The position numbers and the translations under genes were made by a program. This document shows positions 7,017-16,158 of a stretch of DNA of 64,000 nt, piece by piece (the stretch's first letter is position 1; each line of letters begins with the position of its first letter). The DNA lies in the NCBI RefSeq assembly GCF_003991975.1, contig NZ_CP029822.1:1612001-1676000 (forward strand). The letters run 5' to 3'. Source of the DNA: Entomomonas moraniae (GTDB lineage Bacteria; Pseudomonadota; Gammaproteobacteria; Pseudomonadales; Pseudomonadaceae). The notes under the pieces were generated by a model. The model saw only the letters and a list, made by a program, of their open reading frames with translations. It was not told the DNA's origin and ran no database searches.

Positions 7017-8111
7017 TTACTGAGCTTTACGACGACGCCCTTCTTCATCTGCTGCACAAATAGCAGCCAATACGCTTTGAGGTGTTACTCCCCCTGCTAT
7101 ATTGTGTATAGTTTCTCCTTCAGCACAAGCAAGCTCAGCAACAGTAAGTAACTCATCTTGAGTAACATGAGTTAAGCCGATATCCGCTAATGTTGTTGGT
7201 AACCCTACCTCTTCACAGAATGTATAAACCTCATCGATAATATCGGGTGATCTGTCTGTTAGCATCAATAAACTTAATACACCCATAGCCACTTTTTCAC
7301 CATGCCAATAATGGTGTGTAGCCTCTAAGGCTGTAAAGCCATTATGTATCGCATGCGCGCCAGATAAGCCTCCACTTTCAAAACCTAACCCTGATAATAA
7401 AGTATTGGCCTCAATGACTCGCTCTAACGCAGGCGTCACAACTTGCCTTTTAACTGCCTGTACAGCAAGTAAACCATATTCAAGCAATGTTTCGTAGCAG
7501 AAATCAGCAAGATTACAAGCTGTAAATGATCCTTGGCGCCCTGTCATATTGGCTGCATGGCTATTATAACAATCCTCTGCTTCAAACCATGTTGCAAGGG
7601 CATCACCCATTCCCGAAACAAGAAATCTGACGGGAGCTTGAGCTACTATTTGACTATCGACTAAAACAACTCGTGGGTTTTCTTTAAAAACAACCATACG
7701 CTTATACTCGCCAGTCGCCGTATAAACAACTGATAAGGCACTACAAGGCGCATCTGTTGATGCTAAAGTAGGAACTACCACCACTGGGCGATTGAGCGTA
7801 TCGGCTAGATACTTCGCTGTGTCTATTGACTTTCCTCCGCCCATCCCTACAACGACGTCAGGAATATCACCTTTTACCAAGTCCTGTAAGCGGGAAATTT
7901 CTTCATCACTACACTCCCCCATAAAACGCTCAAACTTACAGGTAACATGAGATTTGCAAGATTGCTCAATTTGTTTATGAAAATTATCATCTACAAAAGG
8001 GTCTAGCAGTAATAAGGCTTTTTTACCTAGTCTCGCCAGCTCCTCCCCTAGTAGATCTAGAGCACCTGCACCTTGAACATAACGTGAAGGGAAAATCGAA
8101 GTCGTAATCAT
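7017..8111 (-). CDS. gldA: Glycerol dehydrogenase (iron-type alcohol dehydrogenase family)
   Basis: It oxidises glycerol to dihydroxyacetone with NAD. The 364-residue protein has the NAD-binding GMGGGKSIDTAKYLAD segment and the metal ligands of the family: D in SGMGDALATWFEAE, H in SGLSGAHAIHNG and H in HYWHGEKVAMG. ATG 8111 is preferred over the ATG at 8117, because AGGAG abuts the latter and is six bases from the former. The closest type is bacterial GldA rather than sn-glycerol-1-phosphate dehydrogenase. It links to tpiA metabolically through dihydroxyacetone (inference). Confidence 0.92.
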   Translation of the reverse strand: MITTSIFPSRYVQGAGALDLLGEELARLGKKALLLLDPFVDDNFHKQIEQSCKSHVTCKFERFMGECSDEEISRLQDLVKGDIPDVVVGMGGGKSIDTAKYLADTLNRPVVVVPTLASTDAPCSALSVVYTATGEYKRMVVFKENPRVVLVDSQIVAQAPVRFLVSGMGDALATWFEAEDCYNSHAANMTGRQGSFTACNLADFCYETLLEYGLLAVQAVKRQVVTPALERVIEANTLLSGLGFESGGLSGAHAIHNGFTALEATHHYWHGEKVAMGVLSLLMLTDRSPDIIDEVYTFCEEVGLPTTLADIGLTHVTQDELLTVAELACAEGETIHNIAGGVTPQSVLAAICAADEEGRRRKAQ

Positions 8112-8204
8112 AGCCATCTCCTGAATCGTTAGTGTGATTCAAACACTATAACACTACTATTTCGTATATTATTTGTTGATCATCAGTAAAAAGTAATAAA
8201 ACGT

Positions 8205-9224
8205 TTATTGGTATCCTTTTGGATTTTTAAGCTGCCAATTCCAACTGTCTCGACACATGGCATCTAAATCATGAACCGCTTCCCATCCAAGTAGTGTTTT
8301 AGCGAGTGTTGAATCAGAAAAACACATTGCCACATCACCCTCTCTGCGCTCTGCAACTTGATAAGGAAGCTGCTTGCCACAGGCCTTTTCGAAAGCATGT
8401 AACATATCTAAAACACTATAGCCTACCCCAGTCCCTAAATTAATGGCTTTAATCCCTGGTTTAGTATTTAACCAAGACAAGGCATTCATATGTCCATTGG
8501 CCAAATCCATCACATGAATGTAGTCCCTAACCCCCGTACCATCTTTTGTAGGGTAGTCGCCTCCATAAATGTTTAAAAATGGGCGTAAACCAACAGCTAC
8601 TTGAGCAATATATGGCATTAAATTATTGGGTGTTCCCGTTGGGTCCTCGCCAATTAAACCACTTGAATGAGCTCCCACAGGGTTAAAGTAACGAAGTAAT
8701 GCAATATTCCAGCTATTATCTGCTTGATAAATATCCTCTAATATTTTTTCTAGCATTAACTTTGAGGTACCATACGGATTAGTTGTTCCTCCCACAGGAA
8801 ACTCTTCTGTGGCTGGTTTACCTTTCGGGTCACCATAGACTGTCGCTGACGAACTAAAGACTAGCTTTTTTACATTCGCTTTTTTCATTGCTTCACAAAG
8901 AATCAATGTGCTATTAATATTATTGTCATAATATTCGATTGGCTTTTGTATGGACTCACTGACTGACTTTAAGCCTGCAAAATGAATCACCGCATCAATT
9001 TTGTGTTGTAAAAAGACATGATCCAATTTAGCTTTATCACGTACATCACCCTCGATAAAGGTGATTTTTTTTCCAGCGATTTTCTGGACACGAACCAGTG
9101 ATTCATAATGGCTATTACTTAAATTATCAATCACAATAACAGAATATCCTGCCTCTAATAATACTAAGCAAGTATGCGAGCCAATATAACCTGCACCGCC
9201 TGTGACTAAAATTGTTGTAGTCAT
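8205..9224 (-). CDS. galE: UDP-glucose 4-epimerase
   Basis: It interconverts UDP-glucose and UDP-galactose for surface polysaccharide synthesis or galactose use. The 339-residue short-chain dehydrogenase-fold enzyme has the NAD motif TGGAGYIGSHT at residues 8-18, the SSATVYG segment and the catalytic pair Y151 and K155 (YGTSK). GGAG lies six bases before the ATG. No other galactose genes are nearby, so a role in envelope sugars is likelier than catabolism (inference). The LysR gene ends 11 bases upstream, so the two may share a transcript. Confidence 0.96.
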   Translation of the reverse strand: MTTTILVTGGAGYIGSHTCLVLLEAGYSVIVIDNLSNSHYESLVRVQKIAGKKITFIEGDVRDKAKLDHVFLQHKIDAVIHFAGLKSVSESIQKPIEYYDNNINSTLILCEAMKKANVKKLVFSSSATVYGDPKGKPATEEFPVGGTTNPYGTSKLMLEKILEDIYQADNSWNIALLRYFNPVGAHSSGLIGEDPTGTPNNLMPYIAQVAVGLRPFLNIYGGDYPTKDGTGVRDYIHVMDLANGHMNALSWLNTKPGIKAINLGTGVGYSVLDMLHAFEKACGKQLPYQVAERREGDVAMCFSDSTLAKTLLGWEAVHDLDAMCRDSWNWQLKNPKGYQ

Positions 9225-9235
9225 TTTGTCTCCGT

Positions 9236-10162
9236 CTATTTGGCCTGCTTAACCATACTAACACCCTCTAGCGTAGAGAAAGAGGTATCTTTTGCTGTTA
9301 ATAAAAAATCTTGCATAAATGCCGCATCAAACATATCTTCTCTAATTGCTGCATAAAGCGTTGCTTGTAACCCTTTTTCTCCCAACTGTTTAGCTTTAAC
9401 ATAGCCACGGCTACTGTACTCATGTAAAGCCCAATTAGGTAGACAACAAACCCCTCGATTGGATGCCACTAACTGTACCATCATAACTGTCATTTCGGCC
9501 GTTCTTACAGATAATGGTTCAACATCATCTGGCTCTAAAAAATGGGTAAAAATATCTAATTTATTGCGATCAACAGGGTAAATAATTAACACTTCTGTTT
9601 CTAAATCAGTAGGCTCTACAAACGCTTTATTTGCTAATTTGTGTTTATTTGAAACGGCTAGCATCGCCTCATAGGTAAAGAGGGGGATGTACATAATGCC
9701 TGGTAACTCCACAGGATCAGAGGTAACAACCAAATCCAAATCACCCCTAGCTAACGCAGGGAGTGGGGCAAAAGAAAAACCTGATGCTAGATCAAGCTCT
9801 ACTTCAGGCCAAGCATCTCTAAAGGCATCAATGGTTGGCATTAACCATTGAAAACAGCTATGACACTCTATTGCCATATGTAAACGACCCGCTGTTCCAC
9901 CTGACAATCGTGATAAATCACGCTCAGCACCCCGCAACAAGGGTAACATAGTATCTGCTAACGTTAATAATCGAAGCCCTGCACTTGTAAAACGGATAGG
10001 CTTCGTTTTTCTAACAAACAGTTGTGTTCCCAGCCGATCTTCTAACTCTTTTAACTGATGAGACAGTGCCGACTGTGTAAAATGTAGGCGATCGGCTGCA
10101 TCAACCAAGCTATCAGCCTCACGTAATGCGTGTAAACTTTTTAAATGACGGATTTCCAACAT
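9236..10162 (-). CDS. metR: LysR-type regulator, MetR-like
   Basis: A 308-residue LysR-family activator. The N-terminal helix-turn-helix (HLKSLHALREADSLVDAADRLHFTQSALSHQLKELE) and the co-inducer domain strongly recall MetR, which uses homocysteine to activate methionine synthesis genes: note the AIECHSCFQWLMP stretch, typical of MetR, and MVQLVASNRGVCCLPNWAL. Its targets (metE, metH) are not in the window, so the assignment rests on family resemblance. It sits between galE and mupP with 11- and 30-base gaps. Confidence 0.82.
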   Translation of the reverse strand: MLEIRHLKSLHALREADSLVDAADRLHFTQSALSHQLKELEDRLGTQLFVRKTKPIRFTSAGLRLLTLADTMLPLLRGAERDLSRLSGGTAGRLHMAIECHSCFQWLMPTIDAFRDAWPEVELDLASGFSFAPLPALARGDLDLVVTSDPVELPGIMYIPLFTYEAMLAVSNKHKLANKAFVEPTDLETEVLIIYPVDRNKLDIFTHFLEPDDVEPLSVRTAEMTVMMVQLVASNRGVCCLPNWALHEYSSRGYVKAKQLGEKGLQATLYAAIREDMFDAAFMQDFLLTAKDTSFSTLEGVSMVKQAK

Positions 10163-10192
10163 AAATAAATCACTATTTTATAATTGTAAAAC

Positions 10193-10867
10193 CTAACAGC
10201 CACAAATGGCCCTATCAATCAATTGGTGTAACTCACTAACAGAAGCCACTACCGCTCCTGCTCCCCAATTTCTTGGATTATCCGTTGGATGTATATAACC
10301 ATATTCAACCGCTACTGTTTTACAACCCGCAGCGTTCCCTGCGTCAATATCGCGTTTATCATCGCCCACATAAATGATGTTACTCGGATCAACAGCCAAC
10401 TGCTTGGCAGCTAACAATATAGGTTCAGGGCTTGGTTTGCAATGTGTTACATGCTCAGGACATATCAAAATGGAACAACGTTTAGTCAAACCCAGTCGTT
10501 CCATAATAGGCTCAGCAAATCGAACGGGCTTGTTAGTGACGACTCCCCAACGTAACCCCGCCTTTTCAATATCTGTTAATAAGCCATTTATTCCTTCATA
10601 GAGTTTAGAATAAACTGCACAATCTTGCAGGTAGCGAGCCAAAAACTCTAAGCGTAATCCCTCAAATAAGGGATGGCTTTCGTCCATACTAAATGCAGTT
10701 GAGACCATGGCCTTCGCCCCACCAGAAACCACATCCCTAATCTTGCTATCATTCACTGGGGTATAGTCATAATCTTTGAGAAGTTGTTGAGTAATCGCAA
10801 TAAAGTCTGGAGCAGAATCCAATAGTGTACCATCCATATCAAACAATATTGCTTCAAACTTCATCAT
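10193..10867 (-). CDS. mupP: HAD phosphatase, probably N-acetylmuramic acid 6-phosphate phosphatase MupP
   Basis: A 224-residue HAD hydrolase with motif [11 protein letters not shown] (nucleophile D10, acid D12), motif II VVTNKP and motif III-IV KPSPEP...[16 protein letters not shown]. Annotated by similarity it would be phosphoglycolate phosphatase (gph), but in Pseudomonas the gene beside ubiG is mupP, which removes phosphate from MurNAc-6-P in the cell-wall recycling route. The same neighbour here (nine bases after the ubiG stop) favours MupP. ATG 10867 follows GAGGG by six bases. Confidence 0.85.
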   Translation of the reverse strand: MMKFEAILFDMDGTLLDSAPDFIAITQQLLKDYDYTPVNDSKIRDVVSGGAKAMVSTAFSMDESHPLFEGLRLEFLARYLQDCAVYSKLYEGINGLLTDIEKAGLRWGVVTNKPVRFAEPIMERLGLTKRCSILICPEHVTHCKPSPEPILLAAKQLAVDPSNIIYVGDDKRDIDAGNAAGCKTVAVEYGYIHPTDNPRNWGAGAVVASVSELHQLIDRAICGC

Positions 10868-10876
10868 TATTACCCT

Positions 10877-11584
10877 CTAATCGTCTATACGTTGTGTCTG
10901 TATCATATAGTTAACACTGACATCATAAGCGGTTAACTTATAAGTCTTAGACAATGGATTGTAGGTTAAACCGATCATATCTTGCATCGCTAACCCAGCT
11001 TCACGGCACCATGAGCCTAACTCTGAAGGTCTAATAAACTTTTGGTAGTCGTGAGTTCCTCTAGGCAGCAACCTCAAAATATACTCAGCACCGATAATAG
11101 CAAACATATAGGACTTTGGATTACGGTTGATGGTAGAAAAAAATACATATCCATCTGGCTTAACCAATTTATAGCAAGCTCTGATTACAGAAGCGGGGTC
11201 TGGTACATGCTCTAACATTTCTAAGCAAGTAACTACATCGTATTCACCTGCATGTGCTTCCGCAAACTCTTCTGCTGTACTCTTAAAGTACTCAACATTT
11301 ACTTGTGATTCTAACTGGTGCAACTTAGCAACAGAAAGAGGAGTTTCCCCCATATCAATCCCTGTTACGCTCGCCCCCCGTTTAGCCATCCCCTCACTGA
11401 GAATACCTCCACCACACCCAACATCTAATACTTTTTTACCTGCTAAGGTTACATGCTCCTCGATCCAATTAACTCGCAAAGGGTTAATTTCGTGAAGTGG
11501 TTTAAACTCACTTTCACGATCCCACCAACGACTAGCTAACGCTTCAAACTTGGCTATTTCTGCATGATCTACATTATTACTCAT
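10877..11584 (-). CDS. ubiG: Ubiquinone biosynthesis O-methyltransferase UbiG
   Basis: It carries out both O-methylation steps in ubiquinone synthesis. The 235-residue protein has the SAM motif VLDVGCGGG at 52-60, the acidic loop [11 protein letters not shown], and family residues [10 protein letters not shown] and [12 protein letters not shown]. Length is normal. It is followed directly by mupP, the same order as in Pseudomonas. About 110 AT-rich bases separate it from the unknown gene upstream. Confidence 0.96.
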   Translation of the reverse strand: MSNNVDHAEIAKFEALASRWWDRESEFKPLHEINPLRVNWIEEHVTLAGKKVLDVGCGGGILSEGMAKRGASVTGIDMGETPLSVAKLHQLESQVNVEYFKSTAEEFAEAHAGEYDVVTCLEMLEHVPDPASVIRACYKLVKPDGYVFFSTINRNPKSYMFAIIGAEYILRLLPRGTHDYQKFIRPSELGSWCREAGLAMQDMIGLTYNPLSKTYKLTAYDVSVNYMIQTQRIDD

Positions 11585-11697
11585 AATCCTGCCTCATTAG
11601 GGAGACTAAACAAATTCTCTAAATTTCTTGTATTATCCTTTATCGTATTAATAACATCTACCTTTTTTATGGATTAAATGTTCCAATCAATGTCATC

Positions 11698-12114
11698 TTA
11701 TAAAACTTCAGTTTCTTCTTGTTTTATCAGCCATGTCATATTTGGTCTGACACCTGTTACATCGACAATACCCAATGCTTTAAGAATAGCAAGAATATAA
11801 TTTAACGGAGACTCTTTCATATAAGGATTAGCGTCACGAGCAACATTAGCGATAGCTGAACTCCGTTCATAGACTTCATCTATTTTAATATCACAAGGTA
11901 ACTCTTGATAATGATTATGCGCCACTAAATAATCGATTACATCAATAAATGCCTGTTTAGCTACCTTTATATTATTTTGCGGACGTATTTTTATGGTCAG
12001 ATCATCAAGATCAACCAACCAGAACTCTTTCGTAATATCATCAACGATCCAAAAGCTTTGGCCAATTTGCAACTGCGGCCATAATGACAAAAACTTTTCC
12101 CTATATTGTGACAT
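11698..12114 (-). CDS. Hypothetical protein, 138 residues
   Basis: The ATG at 12114 has AGGAG seven bases upstream; an ATG ten codons earlier lacks one. The protein starts SQYREKFLSLWPQLQIGQSFWIVDDITKEFWLVD and has no signal peptide or membrane segment. A central acidic part and a C-terminal helix-rich half (NYILAILKALGIVDVTGV) look like a small alpha+beta domain, but no family is recognised. A -10-like TATAGT lies in the spacer upstream. It has its own transcript, separated from ubiG by 113 bases. Confidence 0.6.
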   Translation of the reverse strand: MSQYREKFLSLWPQLQIGQSFWIVDDITKEFWLVDLDDLTIKIRPQNNIKVAKQAFIDVIDYLVAHNHYQELPCDIKIDEVYERSSAIANVARDANPYMKESPLNYILAILKALGIVDVTGVRPNMTWLIKQEETEVL

Positions 12115-12481
12115 ATATACTCCTGTTGATATTAACCTATTCACATTTCACCAATATACTATAACAAAATTATCGATGAAGACTGATAAAATGTGTTTTA
12201 TTTTATGGGTTGCCGAAGTATTACTTGATATTGGCAACCTTTTTTTATTAAACTAAATAAGTTACGTTACATAGTTTACCGAAGATATTGATAGAGCATC
12301 TGTCCCATCAAGATCGGGTAATTAATAAATGGAGCCTAGTCACTCACCACAAGTAAATGATTAGCAGTTATGATTACCGTTAGGCATCTTCTTCATACTT
12401 CTCAGAAACTTTATTGTAATTATTGACTCTAGGTATAGCCTACCGTCGTTGATTAAATATAACTAAAGGTTAATAAATAGA
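12115..12481. other. Intergenic region with a terminator that has no obvious gene
   Basis: This 367-base spacer lies between divergent genes. It holds a strong plus-strand terminator (12208-12246) with no plus-strand gene ahead of it, and about 235 AT-rich bases before the aminotransferase start in which I see no clear promoter or operator. A short RNA ending at the terminator is possible. Confidence 0.5.
12208..12246 (+). terminator. Rho-independent terminator with no upstream gene
   Basis: A perfect 7-bp GC-containing stem (GGTTGCC 12208-12214 with GGCAACC 12233-12239) is followed by seven T (12240-12246). Nothing annotated on the plus strand precedes it; the gene to its left runs the other way. 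Confidence 0.75.
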
Positions 12482-13660
12482 ATGCAATGGAATTTTTCTG
12501 ATCGTGCCGCTAGTCTTAAAAGCTCTGCTATTCGTGAGATTTTAAAAATCACTGAACAACCTGATATTATTTCTTTTGCAGGAGGGCTTCCCTCTCCTGA
12601 TACATTTCCTGTCAAAGAAATTAAACAAGCTGTCGATCATGTATTAAATGGTAATGATGCTATTGGAGCATTACAATATGGCCCTACGGAGGGCTATGTT
12701 CCATTAAGAGAATGGGTTGCTAAACAAGTTTCTCGTGATGGTATCACTGTTCGCCCAACACAAGTGCTTATCGTTACAGGTTCACAACAAGCTTTAGATT
12801 TAATAGGTAAAGCACTTATTAACAAAGGCAGCCAAATTCTTGTTGAAACGCCAACCTACTTAGGTGGTTTACAATCTTTCACTCAATACGAACCACAGTA
12901 TGTTTCTATTGAAAGTGATGAAAAAGGATTAATACCTGACTCTATTTCTGACGACATGGCTAAATCAGCTAGTTTCATGTACTTAATACCTAACTTTCAA
13001 AACCCAACAGGTCGCCGCTTATCATTAGAACGTCGCAAACAAGTAGCAGAACTGGCGAAAAAGAACGACCTCGTTTTGATTGAGGATGACCCTTATGGCG
13101 AGCTTGACTATGAGGGTAATAGACTCCCCGGCGTGTATACATTAGCGCCTGAAAACACAGTGTACTTAGGTTCTTTCTCTAAGGTACTAGCCCCTGGCCT
13201 GCGCCTTGGCTACATTGTGGCTTCTGAGACATTAATTAATAAGTTAGTACAACTTAAACAAGCAGCAGACTTGCATACTCCCAGCCTTACACAACGTATT
13301 GCTTATCATGTTATCAAAGAGGGATTTTTAGAAAAACATATCCCTACAATACGTGCGCTCTATGCTAAGCGTTGTAATGCAATGATTGATTCATTAATTC
13401 AACATATGCCTAAAAGTGTTAAATTTAATCGACCTGAAGGTGGTATGTTTATTTGGGTTGAACTTCCAAAAACAATCAATGCTACTGAGTTACTGGCCGA
13501 AGCCGTGCAAAATAAAGTTGCTTTTGTACCTGGAGAACCATTTTTTGCCAACTCAACCAATATTCATTGCTTAAGATTGGCCTTTGTTACAGTGCCAGAA
13601 GAAAAAATTGAGAAAGGAATTAAAATATTGGCCGAGCTTATCAAAAAGCACACAGCCTAA
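12482..13660 (+). CDS. PLP-dependent aminotransferase, 2-aminoadipate/aromatic type
   Basis: A 392-residue fold-type I aminotransferase. The PLP lysine is in GSFSKVLAPGLRLGY, the aspartate and tyrosine in IEDDPYGELDY, and the N-terminal FAGGLPSPDTFP loop with the later IPNFQNPTGRR is characteristic of the LysN/2-aminoadipate and multi-substrate (KAT-like) branch rather than aspartate aminotransferase. The amino donor and acceptor cannot be told from sequence. It is the only plus-strand gene in this block and ends at a bidirectional terminator. The start has only a weak AAGG at 12 bases. Confidence 0.85.
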   Translation: MQWNFSDRAASLKSSAIREILKITEQPDIISFAGGLPSPDTFPVKEIKQAVDHVLNGNDAIGALQYGPTEGYVPLREWVAKQVSRDGITVRPTQVLIVTGSQQALDLIGKALINKGSQILVETPTYLGGLQSFTQYEPQYVSIESDEKGLIPDSISDDMAKSASFMYLIPNFQNPTGRRLSLERRKQVAELAKKNDLVLIEDDPYGELDYEGNRLPGVYTLAPENTVYLGSFSKVLAPGLRLGYIVASETLINKLVQLKQAADLHTPSLTQRIAYHVIKEGFLEKHIPTIRALYAKRCNAMIDSLIQHMPKSVKFNRPEGGMFIWVELPKTINATELLAEAVQNKVAFVPGEPFFANSTNIHCLRLAFVTVPEEKIEKGIKILAELIKKHTA

Positions 13661-13701
13661 TTAATAAAAATATAGCTATTATTTCGGTAATAGTACTTAT
13701 A

Positions 13702-13730
13702 AAAATGGCCAAGTAATACTTGGCCATTTT
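13702..13730. terminator. Bidirectional terminator between convergent genes
   Basis: A perfect 12-bp stem (13702-13713 with 13719-13730) with a TAATA loop and A/T-rich flanks on both sides serves the aminotransferase gene on the plus strand and the CopZ-like gene on the minus strand. Confidence 0.85.
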
Positions 13731-13732
13731 CC

Positions 13733-13933
13733 TTATTTTACTTCGTAAGCCTCATACCCTTCAGCAAAAACTGCTTTTACAATTTCTGTCGCTGGCAACT
13801 CACTTACAACGGTCATTTTTCCTGTGGCTAAATTGATATCCACTTCGGCGTTCTCATCTAGCTTTTTAATTGCATCAGTTACCGCACGCACACAATGCCC
13901 ACATGTTAATCCTTTTAAATCAAAATGTTGCAT
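13733..13933 (-). CDS. copZ: Copper chaperone-like heavy-metal-associated protein
   Basis: A 66-residue single HMA domain: the metal-binding loop LTCGHCVRAV (C11 and C14) and the beta-alpha-beta pattern ending VKAVFAEGYEAYEV. Such proteins carry Cu(I) to a P-type ATPase or regulator. The motif is LTCGHC rather than MTCGHC, which is found in some chaperones. It is downstream of glmM by 25 bases and may be cotranscribed; no copper ATPase or CueR is in the window, so the metal is inferred. Confidence 0.85.
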   Translation of the reverse strand: MQHFDLKGLTCGHCVRAVTDAIKKLDENAEVDINLATGKMTVVSELPATEIVKAVFAEGYEAYEVK

Positions 13934-13958
13934 AATATACCTCTCTTATTATAAACAG

Positions 13959-15308
13959 TTAAGAAAACTTACTATGAATTAATTCAGCCAACGCATTAGC
14001 AGAACGGTCTACTAATGCGGTATCTTGCCCTTCAACCATTACTCGAATAACGGGCTCTGTGCCCGACTTCCTTAATAAAATACGTCCTTTTCCATCCATT
14101 GATTGAATAATTTGCTCTGATAATTTCTCAATATCCGCTGACTTTAAATCTTCTTCAGAAATCATCACAGGTAATTTTATATTAATCAGTCTTTGAGGGC
14201 ACTTATGTAACGTTTGACGTGCTTCTGCCAACGTTTGTCCACGATGCTTAAGAGCCATCAGCACCTGCAATGCAGCCACAATACCATCACCAGTGGTGGT
14301 ATGATATTTACAAACAATATGCCCTGAGTTTTCCCCACCTAATTGCCAACCATGCTCTAACAAAGATGACATGACATAACGATCGCCTACATTCGCACGA
14401 GCAAAAGGAATACCTAACGTTTGAAAAGCTAATTCTAGGCCAAGATTACTCATTTGAGTTCCAACAACCCCACCCTCTAACTTCCCTTGCTCTTTAAGAT
14501 CACGTGCAATTAAAAAGAGTAACTCATCACCTTCGACAACTCCACCCGCATGATCAACCATGACAACACGGTCACCATCCCCATCAAAACCGATCCCTAA
14601 ATCCGCTTGATGTGTTTTAACGGCTTCAACTAGTGGAGCAGGATGTGTTGAGCCACATTGGTCATTAATATTAAGCCCATTAGGATGAACAAAAAGCGAG
14701 ATAACCTCAGCCCCTAATTCTTTAAAAACATTGGGTGCCACTTTATAGGTTGCACCATTGGCGCAATCTACAACAATCTTCATCCCCTCAAAACTGGTAT
14801 GATTCGGTACAGTGCTTTTACAAAATTCCGTATAACGGCCAGCAGCATCATTAATACGAGAAGCCTTACCTAACAATTGGGACTCTACCACTTCCATAGG
14901 ACGACTCATGAGCTCTTCAATCATTAACTCCGTATCATCAGGTAACTTTGTTCCCTTGCTTGAAAAGAACTTGATGCCATTATCATTATGTCCATTGTGA
15001 GAAGCACTAATAACAATACCTGCATCGGCATGAAAAGTACGAGTCAAATAAGCTACGGCAGGTGTAGGCATAGGGCCTAATAGCTGAACATTCACTCCAG
15101 CAGAAGCAAGACCAGACTCTAACGCTGACTCAAACATATAACCAGAAATACGTGTATCTTTACCCACTAAAATACGGCAAGCTCCCTTTTTACGAAACGC
15201 AACACCTGTTGCCCAACCTAACCTCAACATAAAATCTGGGGTAATAGGATATTGCCCTACACGTCCACGAATACCATCTGTACCAAAATGTTTTCTAGTC
15301 ACGCTCAT
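13959..15308 (-). CDS. glmM: Phosphoglucosamine mutase
   Basis: It converts glucosamine-6-phosphate to glucosamine-1-phosphate for peptidoglycan and LPS precursors. The 449-residue protein starts [11 protein letters not shown], has the metal-binding GFDGDGDRV loop and ends with the phosphate-binding [15 protein letters not shown]. The active-site serine is S103 in ISASHN. The residues after SHN read GHND instead of the common PFYD. It overlaps folP by 14 bases, as in an operon with ftsH and folP. Confidence 0.97.
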   Translation of the reverse strand: MSVTRKHFGTDGIRGRVGQYPITPDFMLRLGWATGVAFRKKGACRILVGKDTRISGYMFESALESGLASAGVNVQLLGPMPTPAVAYLTRTFHADAGIVISASHNGHNDNGIKFFSSKGTKLPDDTELMIEELMSRPMEVVESQLLGKASRINDAAGRYTEFCKSTVPNHTSFEGMKIVVDCANGATYKVAPNVFKELGAEVISLFVHPNGLNINDQCGSTHPAPLVEAVKTHQADLGIGFDGDGDRVVMVDHAGGVVEGDELLFLIARDLKEQGKLEGGVVGTQMSNLGLELAFQTLGIPFARANVGDRYVMSSLLEHGWQLGGENSGHIVCKYHTTTGDGIVAALQVLMALKHRGQTLAEARQTLHKCPQRLINIKLPVMISEEDLKSADIEKLSEQIIQSMDGKGRILLRKSGTEPVIRVMVEGQDTALVDRSANALAELIHSKFS

Positions 15309-16155
15309 TCTCTACTGCAGTAATAATTTTCACTATATCAACTGTTGCCGCCACATCATGCACCCTTAGGATACGGGCTCCTTTTGTAATCGCCAATGCA
15401 GCCAACCCTAAACTACCATACAAACGCTCTGTTACGTCTTTACCTAACACCCCACCAATCATAGACTTTCTAGAAACACCTACAAGCATAGGAAATCCCA
15501 ATACTTGAAGCTGACTCATATGATGGAAAAGTGCTAGGTTTTGCTCTAAACTTTTAGCAAAACCAAAACCAGGATCAATTACTATTTGTTCTTTACAAAT
15601 ACCTGCTTCTTGGCAAGCTAGACTGCGCATTTGTAAAAACTCTTTTACTTCATAAACTAAATCATCATAATGTGTTTGCTCTTGCATAGTACGAGGATCA
15701 CCACGCATGTGCATAATACAAACAGGTAGACCCGTTCGTTTAGCTGCGGCGAGAGCTCCTTCGCGCTGGAAAGATCGAACATCATTAAGAAAACCCGCCC
15801 CAACTTTTGCTGATTCAATCATTACTTCAGGCGTTGACGTATCAACAGAAATAACGACATCAAATCGATGGCTAATTGCTTCAACAACAGGTAAGATTCG
15901 ATCCAACTCTTCTTGTACAGAGACAGACGCTGCATTAGGGCGTGTGGATTCACCACCCACATCAATAATACTCGCACCTTCATTTATCATAAGCTCAGCA
16001 TGGCTAAGCGCATCAGATAAATTACTGTGCAAGCCTCCATCAGAAAAAGAATCAGGTGTTACATTTAGAATACCCATCACTTGGGGATGGGTTAAATTAA
16101 GAACCCGGCTACCGCACTGTAGCCGGTCAACTTGTTGATGGCAAGTAAGTGTCAT
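15295..16155 (-). CDS. folP: Dihydropteroate synthase
   Basis: It joins para-aminobenzoate to the pterin diphosphate in folate synthesis and is the sulfonamide target. The 286-residue TIM-barrel protein shows [25 protein letters not shown], the central [11 protein letters not shown] and [13 protein letters not shown], and the terminal [10 protein letters not shown]. It starts three bases after the ftsH stop and overlaps the glmM start by 14 bases, so the three are translated from one message. Confidence 0.97.
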   Translation of the reverse strand: MTLTCHQQVDRLQCGSRVLNLTHPQVMGILNVTPDSFSDGGLHSNLSDALSHAELMINEGASIIDVGGESTRPNAASVSVQEELDRILPVVEAISHRFDVVISVDTSTPEVMIESAKVGAGFLNDVRSFQREGALAAAKRTGLPVCIMHMRGDPRTMQEQTHYDDLVYEVKEFLQMRSLACQEAGICKEQIVIDPGFGFAKSLEQNLALFHHMSQLQVLGFPMLVGVSRKSMIGGVLGKDVTERLYGSLGLAALAITKGARILRVHDVAATVDIVKIITAVENERD

Positions 16156-16158
16156 TAC

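Noticed and set aside
15707-16138. A 143-residue open frame on the plus strand opposite folP
   Set aside because: It lies wholly within a conserved housekeeping gene, has no ribosome-binding site and looks like a mirror of the folP codons.
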